Shown here in pieces: positions 47,319 through 56,211 of a DNA stretch of 64,000 bases. Both the position numbers and the translations under genes were made by a program. Every line of letters starts with the position of its first letter. The first letter of the stretch is position 1. Location: assembly GCA_024742875.1 (NCBI GenBank), contig JANSXP010000001.1, forward strand, positions 1-64,000, in the 5' to 3' direction. The notes under the pieces are model-generated. The model saw nothing but the letters and a program-made list of their open reading frames with translations, did no database searches and was not told where the DNA came from. The stretch comes from Planctomycetaceae bacterium. GTDB lineage: Bacteria; Planctomycetota; Planctomycetia; Planctomycetales; Planctomycetaceae.

Positions 47319-49616
47319 CTAAATCCAGCGCCGGGATGGCGCAGCGGTGGCCACAGAGGTCAATACATCCAGATCCAGCTGCAGCGAACGGGACAGTCGC
47401 AGGATAAAAGCGAACCCCACGGCTCCGAGGATGCTCAGAATCTTCAGCGTCAGCGAAAGATGGGGATCGTTGGCCTCCTGAGTGGTCAGCAGAATCATGA
47501 TTCCGGCGGCCGGAACGCCACCAGCCAGATACAGTGACCAGGCCGACTGCGTCGACAGACGTTCAAGTTGCGCGGCGTCCTGCTCCGTCATGCGAGCGTC
47601 ATCCATCAGTGGTGGCAGGAAGGCCCGCAGACTCAGCGTGGTGGTCAGAAAAAATGGATAAGCGGCCGCCAGCAGGCCACAAATCAGCAGCGATGCAAAA
47701 AAGTGCACGTACCACTGTGCATCGAGACTCCCCAAAATTCCGTGCATCGCGGCGGGATACGCCACACCGGCGATGACCCATTCGGTGATGCCCAGAATTG
47801 TCACAAACCGGCCCAGCTGAAAAGCGCGCGTCCGCGCCGCTCGGCAGTCGTTTGCTGACAGCAGGCGTCGCCGCAGCGCCAGCACAATTGGGCGGCAGTA
47901 CCAGATGCAGCAGGCAATGCCAATGGGAAAGGCGATGGCGTTGATCGTCAGCACAACCGACATGAATTTCTTTTTCAGCACTTCAGTGGACGCCTCGTCC
48001 GCGCTTTGCTGTTCCAGTTCGGCAATGATGGCCTGGTCGTTGTAAAACAGGTTGAAGGCGGCCCCCAGTATGTGGGGCGAGATCGCGGCAATCAGAAACG
48101 CGACGGTCGGCCAGACGGCCGCGCGTTTTTTCCAGCCCGACCGACTGTTCTGACGCAGCTGAGTCACCCGCGGCTGCAGACACAAACCCAGCGCCTGAGC
48201 CAGCTGGGAAGCGCTCGTGAACCGCGCACCCGGCTCGGGGGCGAGGCATTTCTCGAGGATCTCGTGCAACTGTAACTCGACGGCGGCCGTCAGCCGCCGG
48301 GGCGGCTCTCCCACTCCCCGTCGCCGCAGCGCGGCCATGGCGGTCACCGTTTCCGTCCAGTCTCCCGTGATGTCGTCGTCCGCAAAGGGCCGTTGTCCAT
48401 AACACAGCTCCCAGAGCACGACACCCAGTGAATAAATGTCGCTGCGACCATCCAGATCCGTCGGCGCTGTGGGACTGTTGACGTTGCAGGCATCCAGCTG
48501 TTCGGGCGACATATACGCCAGGCTGCCGCCGAAATTTTCCGCCGCATTGGCGTCTTCCACTTCCGAACTAAAACTGATGTTGAAGTCCGCCAGTTTGGCC
48601 CGCCCATGGGCGTCCAGCAAAACGTTGGCCGGCTTCACATCCCGATGCAGCGTCTTTTCGCCATGCGCATAATGCAGCGCTTCGGCCAGTTCACCGCCCA
48701 GCTGGCACACGGCTTCCGGCCATGATTTCTCCGCCAGGCCGCCGTCGAGCGCGATGTTGTCGGACGTCAGCACGCCCGTGCGATCGACCGCTTCGGCCAC
48801 ACATTCCATGACCAGCCGACCCGTTTTCTGCGGCCGACTTCTGCCCGTCTTAATCACCGACTGCAGTGTCCCGCCGGGAGCAAACTGCATGTACAGCAGA
48901 CGCAGGTTCTGATCGGGCAGTCGATGCTGATCATACACACGGACTATGTGAGGATGATCGAGCCTTGCCAGCGTTTGCGCCTCTTCTCCTTTGTCACTGG
49001 AGATCTTCAGCGCCACCATTCGCTGCATGGAAATCTGCCGCGCCAAAAACACGCTGCCAAAAGCACCCGCTCCGAGTGCCGACATCAAATAGAAGTCGTC
49101 AATCTGTTCGCCCGTCTGAAATGTCTCTGAGAGCCTGTCTCCCGACATCGACATCGTGCTGGTGGCTTCCAGCTGAAACACACGATTGATGTCCGCCAGT
49201 CGATCGGGGAAACGCGCCAGACAGTCGGCCACGTCCACGTCGTCACCCGCGTTCTTACGGACATGGTACTCTTCGTAGATCAGCTCCGCCGGCACGCCAT
49301 CCGGCTGACCGAGCTCGGGAATCTCTTCCAGGTAATCTTCCAGTCGGAGCACGGGCACGTCGGCCCCATGACGATACTCCAGGTCTACCTTGATCAGTTC
49401 CACCAGCACCATACGTCGCAGATCAGCGTCCGCCTCAGGCAGATGGTCCACCAGACGCGGCCCGAAACCGTTCGCCTCCCACTCACCCAGAAACGATTCC
49501 AGGTGGCTCATCACCACTTCAAAGCGGGCGTCCGCAGTATCCTGCTGCAGGGACGAATGCTGGTGGGTTTCCTGATCTGTCTGCGATCTTTGCTCGGGTT
49601 CGTTCATCCGACCCAT
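47319..49616 (-). CDS. Membrane Ser/Thr protein kinase (DFN variant)
   Basis: A 765-residue kinase. Residues 1-150 resemble the N-terminal segment of planctomycete kinases linked to ECF sigma factors (VELIKVDLEYRHGADVPVLR, LEDYLEEIPELG). The kinase domain (about 170-470) has GAGAFGSVFLAR, VALKI (ATP Lys), HRDVKPANVLLD near 322 and DFNIS near 343, where DFG is expected, then YMSPEQL and DIYSLGVVLWELCYG. Five or six hydrophobic helices follow (about 490-760: VAFLIAAISPHILGAAFNLF, FASLLICGLLAAAYPFFL, ILSILGAVGFAFILRL), placing the kinase in the cytoplasm. Start is ATG 49616 or 49607; neither has a clear ribosome binding site. It is divergent from an ECF sigma gene 150 bp away. Confidence 0.9.
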   Translation of the reverse strand: MGRMNEPEQRSQTDQETHQHSSLQQDTADARFEVVMSHLESFLGEWEANGFGPRLVDHLPEADADLRRMVLVELIKVDLEYRHGADVPVLRLEDYLEEIPELGQPDGVPAELIYEEYHVRKNAGDDVDVADCLARFPDRLADINRVFQLEATSTMSMSGDRLSETFQTGEQIDDFYLMSALGAGAFGSVFLARQISMQRMVALKISSDKGEEAQTLARLDHPHIVRVYDQHRLPDQNLRLLYMQFAPGGTLQSVIKTGRSRPQKTGRLVMECVAEAVDRTGVLTSDNIALDGGLAEKSWPEAVCQLGGELAEALHYAHGEKTLHRDVKPANVLLDAHGRAKLADFNISFSSEVEDANAAENFGGSLAYMSPEQLDACNVNSPTAPTDLDGRSDIYSLGVVLWELCYGQRPFADDDITGDWTETVTAMAALRRRGVGEPPRRLTAAVELQLHEILEKCLAPEPGARFTSASQLAQALGLCLQPRVTQLRQNSRSGWKKRAAVWPTVAFLIAAISPHILGAAFNLFYNDQAIIAELEQQSADEASTEVLKKKFMSVVLTINAIAFPIGIACCIWYCRPIVLALRRRLLSANDCRAARTRAFQLGRFVTILGITEWVIAGVAYPAAMHGILGSLDAQWYVHFFASLLICGLLAAAYPFFLTTTLSLRAFLPPLMDDARMTEQDAAQLERLSTQSAWSLYLAGGVPAAGIMILLTTQEANDPHLSLTLKILSILGAVGFAFILRLSRSLQLDLDVLTSVATAAPSRRWI

Positions 49617-49765
49617 ACGCTTTGGCGTGCCTGTGCGACTTAACGTGCCCTGTGCGCCGGAAAGATGGTCGCCTGCTTCGCTGGTGCCGGTCGCTCACCA
49701 GTGGATGTTGCCTGCCGCCATGGTACCATACGGCCTCCGGAATACGATTCTTTAAAGAGTGGGAA

Positions 49766-50383
49766 ATGAGCGAATACGAAGACGATCCGGTCCTCAAGCA
49801 GGGGATCCGTGAGGGCAGCGTGGATTCTCTGGCCGCTTTTATCGAGGCGACACGCAAACCGCTGATCGCGTTTATCAACCGCCGCCTCGGAGACGCACTT
49901 CGCTCCAAAGTGGAAGTCGATGACATCTTTCAGGAAGTCAGTGCCGAAGCCATTCGCTCCATTACCCCGGAGTTCCCCGGCGAACGCGAACCGTTCTCCT
50001 GGCTGTGTCACATCGCCGAACGCAAGATCGTCGACGCACACCGACATCACTTCGAAGCCAAAAAACGAGATGCCGGCAAAGAACGCGTTCTGGACGCTGG
50101 CCCCGGCAAAGGGGGCGATGGCGGCGGTGGACTGGTCAACATGCTTGTCAAAAGCATGACCACCCCCAGCGCCGCCTTCTCCCGCAATGCCCGCGAAGCG
50201 CGCCTGCACGAAGCCATCGGACGCCTCAGCGAAGATCAGCAGTCCGCCATCCGCATGAAATACATCGAAAACAAACCGTCCAAAGAAATCGCTGAAGCCA
50301 TCGGCAAATCAGACGCCGCCGTCCGCGTCATGCTTACCCGCACCATGAAACAACTCCACGAAATCCTCGACGCACAGGAATAG
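49766..50383 (+). CDS. ECF-type sigma factor
   Basis: Start at 49766 (MSEYEDDPVLKQ) has a purine-rich RBS (AAAGAGTGGG); the frame extends upstream but is not sigma-like. 205 residues: region 2 (FINRRLGDALRSKVEVDDIF followed by QEV, then FSWLCHIAERKIVDAHRHHF) binds core RNA polymerase and the -10; region 4 (LSEDQQSAIRMKYIENKPSK, then a helix-turn-helix with AVRVMLTRTMKQLHE) binds the -35. It belongs to the planctomycete ECF sigma factors that accompany Ser/Thr kinases, and the divergent kinase is its likely regulator. No anti-sigma gene is adjacent. A repeat array starts at the base after its stop codon. Confidence 0.92.
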   Translation: MSEYEDDPVLKQGIREGSVDSLAAFIEATRKPLIAFINRRLGDALRSKVEVDDIFQEVSAEAIRSITPEFPGEREPFSWLCHIAERKIVDAHRHHFEAKKRDAGKERVLDAGPGKGGDGGGGLVNMLVKSMTTPSAAFSRNAREARLHEAIGRLSEDQQSAIRMKYIENKPSKEIAEAIGKSDAAVRVMLTRTMKQLHEILDAQE

Positions 50384-50707
50384 CCGGGATGCCCCGGCGG
50401 GCGGTGGCGTGGGGTGGTCGATGAAAATGGCAAGTCTCTGCGCCGGGTCGCTCTCTTCGTTCGCTGCGACAGTTGGGGTGGTACCGCGCCTGACCGGGAT
50501 GCCTGGCGGACGGTGGCGTGGATGGCCGATGAAAATGGTGAGTCGCTGCGCCAGGCTAATCTCTTTGTTCGCTGCGACAATCGAAGTGGCACCGCGTTTG
50601 AGCGGGGACGCCCCGGATGGGTGGTCGTGTGAATCGGTCGACAAAAATGGGAAATTGCTGCGATAGCTGTTCGCTGCGCGAATCGAAGTGTCGCCACGTG
50701 TGACTGG
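50384..50707 (+). repeat. Repeat cluster R2 (three units, about 110 bp each)
   Basis: Direct repeats start at 50384, 50494 and about 50603, the first immediately after the sigma factor stop. Blocks shared by units: CCGGGATGCCCCGGCGGGCG, GGTCGATGAAAATGG, TCTCTGCGCCGGGTCGC and TTCGCTGCGAC. The third unit is diverged. Frames inside (such as LFVRCDNRSGTAF) are considered non-coding. Confidence 0.85.
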
Positions 50708-50782
50708 AAATGATGGTCCGGCGTGCAGGACAATCCTGGCGGCACGTTGATCGCTGCCAGCACAAAAAGGATACGACTGACA

Positions 50783-51055
50783 ATGAACAACAAGACCGTG
50801 ATGTTTATTTACGCCATTGGCGGACTGGCCACGGGCAGCATGATTGAGCCGTGGCTGAAAAATAAGAACCCCATCACGCGCAATGCCCAGTTGGCGATCA
50901 GCGGCGTGGCCATCGTGCTGATCGTCGGTCTCGTCTGGATGTTTTTGAAAGCCGCGCGGGGAGCGAAAAACGGGCAGTCGGCGATGACCGCCTACACACT
51001 GCCGGTGGTGTCTGCCGCCCTGTTTCTGTTTGGCATCGGCCTGCTGCTGTTTTGA
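50783..51055 (+). CDS. Small membrane protein, unknown function
   Basis: Ninety residues, starting with MNNKTVMFIYAIGGLATGSM and a purine-rich RBS (AAAAAGGA). Three hydrophobic segments are seen (MFIYAIGGLATGSMI, LAISGVAIVLIVGLVWMFL, VVSAALFLFGIGLLLF) with polar loops. Not recognised. It is isolated between two repeat arrays of opposite orientation (R2 and R3). Composition and hydrophobic pattern support a real gene rather than a shadow. Confidence 0.75.
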   Translation: MNNKTVMFIYAIGGLATGSMIEPWLKNKNPITRNAQLAISGVAIVLIVGLVWMFLKAARGAKNGQSAMTAYTLPVVSAALFLFGIGLLLF

Positions 51056-51094
51056 ATCGATGCCCGTCCGTTCCGCGAATTGTCAGATCCCCAA

Positions 51095-51534
51095 AGGCTC
51101 TCGGCCCTGAAGTTCAGAGAGATCAAAGAGATCGGCTTAGCGCAGCGACTCGCCATTCATTCGGCCATCCACACCACCGTCCGCCTGGGTATCCTGGCCG
51201 GAAGCGCGGTACGACCCCAACTGTCTTAGCGAACGAAGAGAGCGGCTCGGCGCAGCGACTTTGCCCTTTCGTCGACCGACCCACGCCACCGCCCGCCGGG
51301 GCTTCCCGGCCGCAAGCGCGGTGCCACCTGGGTTGTCTTAGCGAACGAAGAGAGCGACTCGGCGCAGGGACTTAGGCTTTTCGTCGATTGACCCACACCA
51401 CCGCCCGCCGGGGCTTCCCGGCCTGAAGCGCGGTGCCACCTGGGTTGTCTTAGCGAACGAAGAGAGCGACTCGGCGCAGAGACATGCCATTTTAGTCGAC
51501 TGACCCACGCCACTGCCCGCCGGGGCTTCCCGGC
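51095..51534 (-). repeat. Repeat cluster R3 (four units, reverse orientation)
   Basis: Four head-to-tail units with a period of about 110 bp, reading on the reverse strand. Conserved blocks (reverse strand): GGCCGGGAAGCCCCGGCGGG, GGTGGCGTGGGTCGGTCGAC, CGCTCTCTTCGTTCGCTAAG, ACAACCCAGGTGGCACCGCG. The first unit encodes the last codons of the upstream gene. The distal unit (about 51095-51200) is most diverged. Confidence 0.88.
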
Positions 51535-52388
51535 CTGAAGTCGGTATGAAAGCGTGTCAGGAGTGCTTTTTCGTTGGCGGGGACCAGGTACAGTTTGCCG
51601 CGGATGGTTTTGGTTTCTCCGGGGTTGAGCCCGCCGATGCGGAAGTCGTTGTGCAGGCAGGTGATGACGCCCTGAAAGATCTCCTGATAGGGTTCCCAGG
51701 CGACGGCGAGGATCATTGATTCGTCTTTGCTGTAGCAGCCGGTCAGGGAGTGAGAGGGTCGCAGGGGGCTGAGGGGTCTGGGATTGACGTCATTCAGATC
51801 GACTCCGGGGGCGGCGTAGACCTGTCCTGGGATGTAGCGGGCCGTGGTGGTCCACGGCTGGGTGGGCAGCCGCCGGATTTTGCCATCCAGCAGCAGAAAG
51901 CATTTGCGGATGTAGGGCGGATAGGTTTCGCGGGCGTCTTTGTTGTCCGTGCCGGTGAAGCCATCGATCCGCATGCAGGGCTGGGCCCAGTGCGCCTGCG
52001 AGACGGTATCCGTGGGATTGTGGGCGGTGACGGTGAAGGTGACGCTGTCGTGATCGGAGGTGATCAGATGTTTGACGATGACGCCGTCATGGAGCCGATC
52101 TTCGATTTCGAGACGCTGATCCGTGGCGGAGATCAGCTGACTGTCGTGCGGGATGACGGTTTCTTTCCAGTCCCGATCGGTGGAGCCAGGACGGCAATAG
52201 GCTTCCAGATAGTGCGTGCGAATAGGGCCGCCGGGAATGTCCTCACCGTGCACTTCGAGATATCGATCTTTCCAGGTGATGGTCAGGGGAGCGGGATCAT
52301 CAGCGTGCACACAGGCGGACAGCAGCAGGGCGGGGAACGTGAATCGCAGGAGGCTGATTCGGTGCGGAAAACTGAGAAGACGCATCAA
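51492..52388 (-). CDS. Secreted protein of unknown function, C-terminus within repeat
   Basis: A 298-residue protein with an N-terminal signal segment (ISLLRFTFPALLLSACVHA; the Cys may be a lipobox). The body is beta-rich (LTITWKDRYLEVHGEDIPGG, THYLEAYCRPGSTDRDW, VTFTVTAHNPTDTVSQAHW, MILAVAWEPYQEIFQGV). It is not recognised; similar sequences appear in planctomycetes to my memory, but I cannot name a family. The last residues (about RPGSPGGQWRGSVD) come from repeat unit 1 of cluster R3, which also supplies the TAA stop: in that unit GTCGACTAA replaces the usual GTCGACGAA. Confidence 0.75.
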   Translation of the reverse strand: MMRLLSFPHRISLLRFTFPALLLSACVHADDPAPLTITWKDRYLEVHGEDIPGGPIRTHYLEAYCRPGSTDRDWKETVIPHDSQLISATDQRLEIEDRLHDGVIVKHLITSDHDSVTFTVTAHNPTDTVSQAHWAQPCMRIDGFTGTDNKDARETYPPYIRKCFLLLDGKIRRLPTQPWTTTARYIPGQVYAAPGVDLNDVNPRPLSPLRPSHSLTGCYSKDESMILAVAWEPYQEIFQGVITCLHNDFRIGGLNPGETKTIRGKLYLVPANEKALLTRFHTDFRPGSPGGQWRGSVD

Positions 52389-52522
52389 TTCACTCCCCTT
52401 CGCTGGCGACAGTATGTGGCAGACAGCCGGTTAGCACCGTAATCGCAACCAACGGCTTCGTCGAGTGTTTCGCTTTTGTTCTGGTATGTGCGGCTCAGAG
52501 TCGCGTTCCCGCGGATCGCCCA

Positions 52523-52813
52523 GGCGCAGTGCTATGTTTGTCGTAGCGAACAACGGCTAAGCAGAGCGACGCGGTCCAGCGCAGCGACTTTGCCTTTTCG
52601 TCGACTGACCCACGCCACCGCCCGCCGGGGCATCCCGGTCAGGCGCGGTGCCATTCTGGTTGTCGTAGCGAACAACGAGAGCGGCTCGGCGCAGCGACTT
52701 TGCCTTTTCGTCGACTGACCCACGCCACCGCCCGCCGGGGCGTCCCGGCTCGGCGCAGCGACGTACCATTTTCATCAACCATCCACGTCACCGCCCGCCG
52801 GGGCGTCCCGGCC
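52523..52813 (-). repeat. Repeat cluster R4 (three units, one shortened)
   Basis: Reverse-strand units of the same family. Two are about 110 bp; the one nearest the gene is shortened to roughly 60 bp, lacking the second half. They share GGGACGCCCCGGCGGGCGGT, GGCGTGGGTCAGTCGACGAA and GTTCGCTACGACAACCAGAA. The first unit encodes the last codons and stop of the YaiI-family gene. The adjoining 52389-52522 holds no recognised feature. Confidence 0.86.
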
Positions 52814-53260
52814 CCGGCCGATGGCTGAGATGAGTTTGTCGATTTGGTTGGCGAATTTTTGTTTGTCTTTGGGGGAGTAGGGGGGTGGGCCGCCGAGTTG
52901 GGCGCCGGCGGCGCGGAACTCTTCGAGGAAGTTGCGGGTGGCCAGGCGGGAGCCGATGTTGTTTTTGTCGAGCAGATCGCCGCGGGGTTCGACCACGTAG
53001 GCGCCTTTGGCGATGACGTCGCTGGCGAGGGGGATGTCGGCCGTGATGACCAGATCACCGGGGTGAACCTGTTCGGCGATTTTCTGGTCGGCCACGTTGG
53101 CGCCGGCTTTGACCAGTTGAAAACGGATGACGTCCGAGCGGGGAATGTGGACGGGTGAGTTGGCCACGAGCGTGAGGGGGATGCCCGTGCGGCGGGCGAC
53201 GTTGAACATCACGTCTTTGACGTCGGACGGGCAGGCGTCTGCATCGATCCACATCTGCAT
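52775..53260 (-). CDS. YaiI/YqxD-family (DUF188) protein
   Basis: Start at 53260 (MQMWIDADACPSDVKDVMFN) matches the family's conserved N-terminus; the longer open frame to 53917 is a shadow of the esterase gene. 161 residues. The acidic DADACP motif, the central LVANSPVHIPRSDVIRFQLV, VVTADIPLASD-like segment (LVITADIPLASD) and FLEEFRAAGAQLGGPPPYSP are all typical of UPF0178/YaiI proteins, a PIN-domain-like fold of unproven function. The last ten residues (DAPAGGDVDG) are encoded by repeat cluster R4. It follows the esterase gene by 14 bp, so they are probably cotranscribed. Confidence 0.92.
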   Translation of the reverse strand: MQMWIDADACPSDVKDVMFNVARRTGIPLTLVANSPVHIPRSDVIRFQLVKAGANVADQKIAEQVHPGDLVITADIPLASDVIAKGAYVVEPRGDLLDKNNIGSRLATRNFLEEFRAAGAQLGGPPPYSPKDKQKFANQIDKLISAIGRGRDAPAGGDVDG

Positions 53261-53274
53261 GGGGAGAGTCCGAT

Positions 53275-54165
53275 TTACGGGGCAGGCTGCAGAAAGTCGT
53301 TGGCCTTCAGCCAGTCCGCCAGACGATTGGGCCATGTGCCCAGGACCGGGTCGGATTGTGCCAGTCCGACGCCGTGGCGCCCTTTCTGATAAACGTGCAG
53401 TTCGCAGTTGATGTTGTGCTGGCGGAGGGCCGTGTAGAAGGCCAGTGCGTTTTCGACGGGGACCGCTTTGTCTTCGGTGGTGTGAAACAGAAAGGTGGGC
53501 GGTGTGTCGGCCGTGACTCTTTTTTCGTTGGACAGCAGTGCCACCAGGTCCGCGTTGTCGTAGCGATCTTTGCCGAGCAGGTTGCGGCGAGATCCTTTGT
53601 GGGTGAAGGCTTCGTCCATGGTGATGACGGGATAGCAGAGGATGGCAAAATCCGGCCGGCTGCTGAGCTGGTCGATGGGGTCCGGAGCGGACGGGTTGCC
53701 GGCGTCGAAATGTGTGGCGGCGGTGGAGGCCAGATGGCCGCCGGCGGAAAAGCCCCAGATGCCGATGCGGGCAGGATCGACGCCTGCGGTACCCGCCTGG
53801 TGGCGGACCGTGCGAATGGCGCGGAGGACATCGCCTTTTTGAATGGGGTGATGGTAGTTGGCGGAGCCCAGGCGATAGCGGAGGATCCAGGCGCTGATGC
53901 CGCGTTTGTTCAGCCACGCGGCGATCTGTGCGCCTTCATGATCCATGGCCAGGCCGCCGTAGCCGCCGCCCGGGCAGACCACCACGCCGCAGCCGTTGGC
54001 TGTGGCTTTGTCGGCCGGGTGAAACTGCAGGGCGGGGGTGTCGCGATCGGACGTTCCATGAGCCCCGGGAGCCCCGTTGGGCCACAGCGGTTTCCAGTCA
54101 GCCGCCGGCAGAGGGACTGCCAGCAGGGTGAGCAGACAGACAGTCAGAGGCAGGACCGTTTTCAT
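53275..54165 (-). CDS. Secreted alpha/beta hydrolase (acetylxylan esterase-like)
   Basis: A 296-residue protein with signal peptide MKTVLPLTVCLLTLLAVPLP. Hydrolase motifs: CPGGGYGGLAMDHEG (oxyanion region), GIWGFSAGGHLAS (nucleophile Ser), HTTEDKAVPVENA (acid) and YQKGRHGVGLA (catalytic His). The arrangement matches the BD-FAE/acetyl-xylan-esterase-like group common in planctomycetes. It probably removes ester groups from polysaccharides in the periplasm. The gene lies between the parvulin gene and the YaiI gene on the same strand. Confidence 0.9.
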   Translation of the reverse strand: MKTVLPLTVCLLTLLAVPLPAADWKPLWPNGAPGAHGTSDRDTPALQFHPADKATANGCGVVVCPGGGYGGLAMDHEGAQIAAWLNKRGISAWILRYRLGSANYHHPIQKGDVLRAIRTVRHQAGTAGVDPARIGIWGFSAGGHLASTAATHFDAGNPSAPDPIDQLSSRPDFAILCYPVITMDEAFTHKGSRRNLLGKDRYDNADLVALLSNEKRVTADTPPTFLFHTTEDKAVPVENALAFYTALRQHNINCELHVYQKGRHGVGLAQSDPVLGTWPNRLADWLKANDFLQPAP

Positions 54166-54239
54166 GGCAGTGGCTTCGCTGGACGGGGCGGGGGTGGCAG
54201 GAACAAGCCGTGTTGGCAGGCGTGGCCGAATGCTGACGG

Positions 54240-54521
54240 CTACTCGGATCGGGCGGTGACTTCCAGCAGGTGATAGCCGAACTGAGTTTTGACAGGGCCG
54301 TGCACGGTATTCAGGGCGTCGTTGAAGACGACGGTGTCAAATTCGGGCACCATCTGGCCTTTGGAAAACGTTCCCAGGTCGCCGCCTTTGGCGCCGGAGG
54401 GGCACTGGCTGTGTTCTTTGGCCAGTTCAGCGAAGTCGGCACCGCCTTCAATCTGTGTTTTCAGGTCCTGACACTGGGCTTCTTCAGGAACAAGGATGTG
54501 GCGTGCAGATGCGGTTGGCAT
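54240..54521 (-). CDS. Single-domain parvulin peptidyl-prolyl isomerase
   Basis: Ninety-three residues, the same size as PpiC of E. coli, and no signal peptide, so cytoplasmic. Family motifs: ARHILVPEEAQCQDL, FAELAKEHSQCPSGAKGGDL, GTFSKGQMVPEFDTVVF and FGYHLLEV. Two His residues (ARHILV and FGYHLL) are the usual active-site pair and Cys41-like residue is present in HSQCPSG. It catalyses cis/trans isomerisation of prolyl peptide bonds. A GGAAAG ribosome binding site precedes ATG. It may lead the parvulin-esterase-YaiI set (74-bp gap). Confidence 0.92.
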   Translation of the reverse strand: MPTASARHILVPEEAQCQDLKTQIEGGADFAELAKEHSQCPSGAKGGDLGTFSKGQMVPEFDTVVFNDALNTVHGPVKTQFGYHLLEVTARSE

Positions 54522-54819
54522 GATGGTCTTTCCATGCAGAGGGTTTCAAAGTGAACCTGACAGGCTAACAGGCCCTTTGCTCATCAGCGACCCAGGCACG
54601 TCATTCCTCCATTTTTGGGACGAAGTGTGCCCGCAGGCCGGCACGAATCTGGTCACAGCGGCGGACCAGGCGATTTCGCGTTTAATCCACCGGCAGCCGG
54701 CGGAAATCAGACAGTCATTTGGTTTACTTCTGAGACCGACTGCCTATCTTTCTGCACAGCCGTCGACGCCGGCTGTGCTGCTGTGATTCGCCCTTTATCC
54801 AACTGACGAAAACGATTCC

Positions 54820-56211
54820 ATGCCATTGAAACGTATTGCCGCTCTGCTGAAGGACGCTCAGCCGGAAGAATCTGTGGTCATCAAGGGCTGGGTGAGGACA
54901 CGTCGTGACTCCAAGAACGGATTCTCCTTCGTGGAAGTCAACGACGGCAGTTGCATGAGCAACATTCAGATCGTGGTGGACGCGGAGGTTCCCGGCTACG
55001 AAGACACGATTAAGTCGGTGACCACTGGCGCCAGCGTGGCCATCAACGGGACGGTGAAGGAATCTCCCGGCAAGGGGCAGCGGATTGAGATTCACGCCAC
55101 GTCACTGGAGGTGCTGGGATTGGCGGATCCGGCCAGTTTCCCACTGCAGAAAAAGGGGCACAGCTTTGAGTTTCTGCGTGAGATCGCTCACCTGAGACCG
55201 CGGTCGAATTCGTTTGGCGCAGTGGCTCGTGTCCGCAACTGCATCAGTCGGTCGATCCACAACTTCTTTCAGTCCCGCGGCTTTGTGTATGTCAACACGC
55301 CGATTATCACGACCAGCGACTGCGAAGGTGCGGGTGAGATGTTTCAGGTGACCACGCTTAACCTGGAACGCATTGCCGAAGTGCAGACCAAAATCGACTG
55401 GAAGCAGGACTTCTTTGGCAAGCCGGCGTCGCTGACGGTGAGCGGTCAGCTGGAAGCGGAAACCTACGCCACGTCGGTGGGCGACTGCTACACGTTTGGC
55501 CCCACGTTTCGCGCGGAAAACAGCAACACGACGCGCCATCTGGCCGAATTCTGGATGGTGGAACCGGAGATGCCGTTTTACGAACTCGATGACAACATGG
55601 ATCTGGCCGAAGCGTTCATCAAGCAGATGGTGAACGACTGTCTGGACGAGTGTCCTGAAGACATGGAGTTCTTCAACAAGCGGATCGACAAGACGGTTCT
55701 GGAAACGCTGGAGAACATTCGCAGCAACGAGTTCATCCGTCTGCCCTACACGGAAGCCGTGGAGCTGCTGCAAAGCTGCGGGAAGAAGTTTGAGTATCCG
55801 GTGGAGTGGGGCACGGACCTGCAGAGCGAGCACGAACGCTACCTCACCGAAGAGCACTTCAAACAGCCCGTGATCCTGTACAACTACCCGCGCAGCATTA
55901 AGCCGTTCTACATGCGGTGTAATGACGACGGCAAGACGGTGCGTGCGATGGACGTGCTGGTGCCTCGAGTGGGTGAGATCATCGGCGGCAGTCAGCGTGA
56001 AGAACGGCTGGATGTGCTGCTGTCCCGCATCGAAGAGTGCGGTATGGATCCGGAAGAGTACTGGTGGTATGTCGACCTGCGACGCTTCGGCTCTGTTCCT
56101 CACAGCGGCTTTGGGCTGGGTCTGGAGCGTGCCGTGCAGCTGATTACCGGGATGACCAACATTCGCGACGTCATTCCCTTTCCGCGGACGCCAGGCCACG
56201 CCGAATTCTAA
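54820..56211 (+). CDS. asnS: Asparaginyl-tRNA synthetase
   Basis: A 463-residue class IIb synthetase charging tRNA-Asn. The N-terminal OB-fold anticodon-binding domain ([25 protein letters not shown]) precedes the catalytic core: [20 protein letters not shown], motif 2 [20 protein letters not shown], and motif 3 [20 protein letters not shown] followed by [14 protein letters not shown]. The residues GAGEMFQV and SGQLEAE, and ending in PFPRTPG, separate AsnS from AspS. Length is normal for the family. It stands alone, divergent from the parvulin gene, with no T-box or other leader recognised. Confidence 0.96.
   Translation: MPLKRIAALLKDAQPEESVVIKGWVRTRRDSKNGFSFVEVNDGSCMSNIQIVVDAEVPGYEDTIKSVTTGASVAINGTVKESPGKGQRIEIHATSLEVLGLADPASFPLQKKGHSFEFLREIAHLRPRSNSFGAVARVRNCISRSIHNFFQSRGFVYVNTPIITTSDCEGAGEMFQVTTLNLERIAEVQTKIDWKQDFFGKPASLTVSGQLEAETYATSVGDCYTFGPTFRAENSNTTRHLAEFWMVEPEMPFYELDDNMDLAEAFIKQMVNDCLDECPEDMEFFNKRIDKTVLETLENIRSNEFIRLPYTEAVELLQSCGKKFEYPVEWGTDLQSEHERYLTEEHFKQPVILYNYPRSIKPFYMRCNDDGKTVRAMDVLVPRVGEIIGGSQREERLDVLLSRIEECGMDPEEYWWYVDLRRFGSVPHSGFGLGLERAVQLITGMTNIRDVIPFPRTPGHAEF

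Noticed and set aside
50236-50793. Reverse and forward frames inside the repeat arrays (also 51052-51375, 52476-52778)
   Set aside because: They are translations of the 110-bp repeat in changing frames; the unit length is not a multiple of three, so protein coding is not maintained between units.
52775-53917. Long version of the YaiI-family gene (380 codons)
   Set aside because: Residues upstream of 53260 read His/Arg/Pro-rich and overlap the esterase gene; the family begins at MQMWIDADACP.
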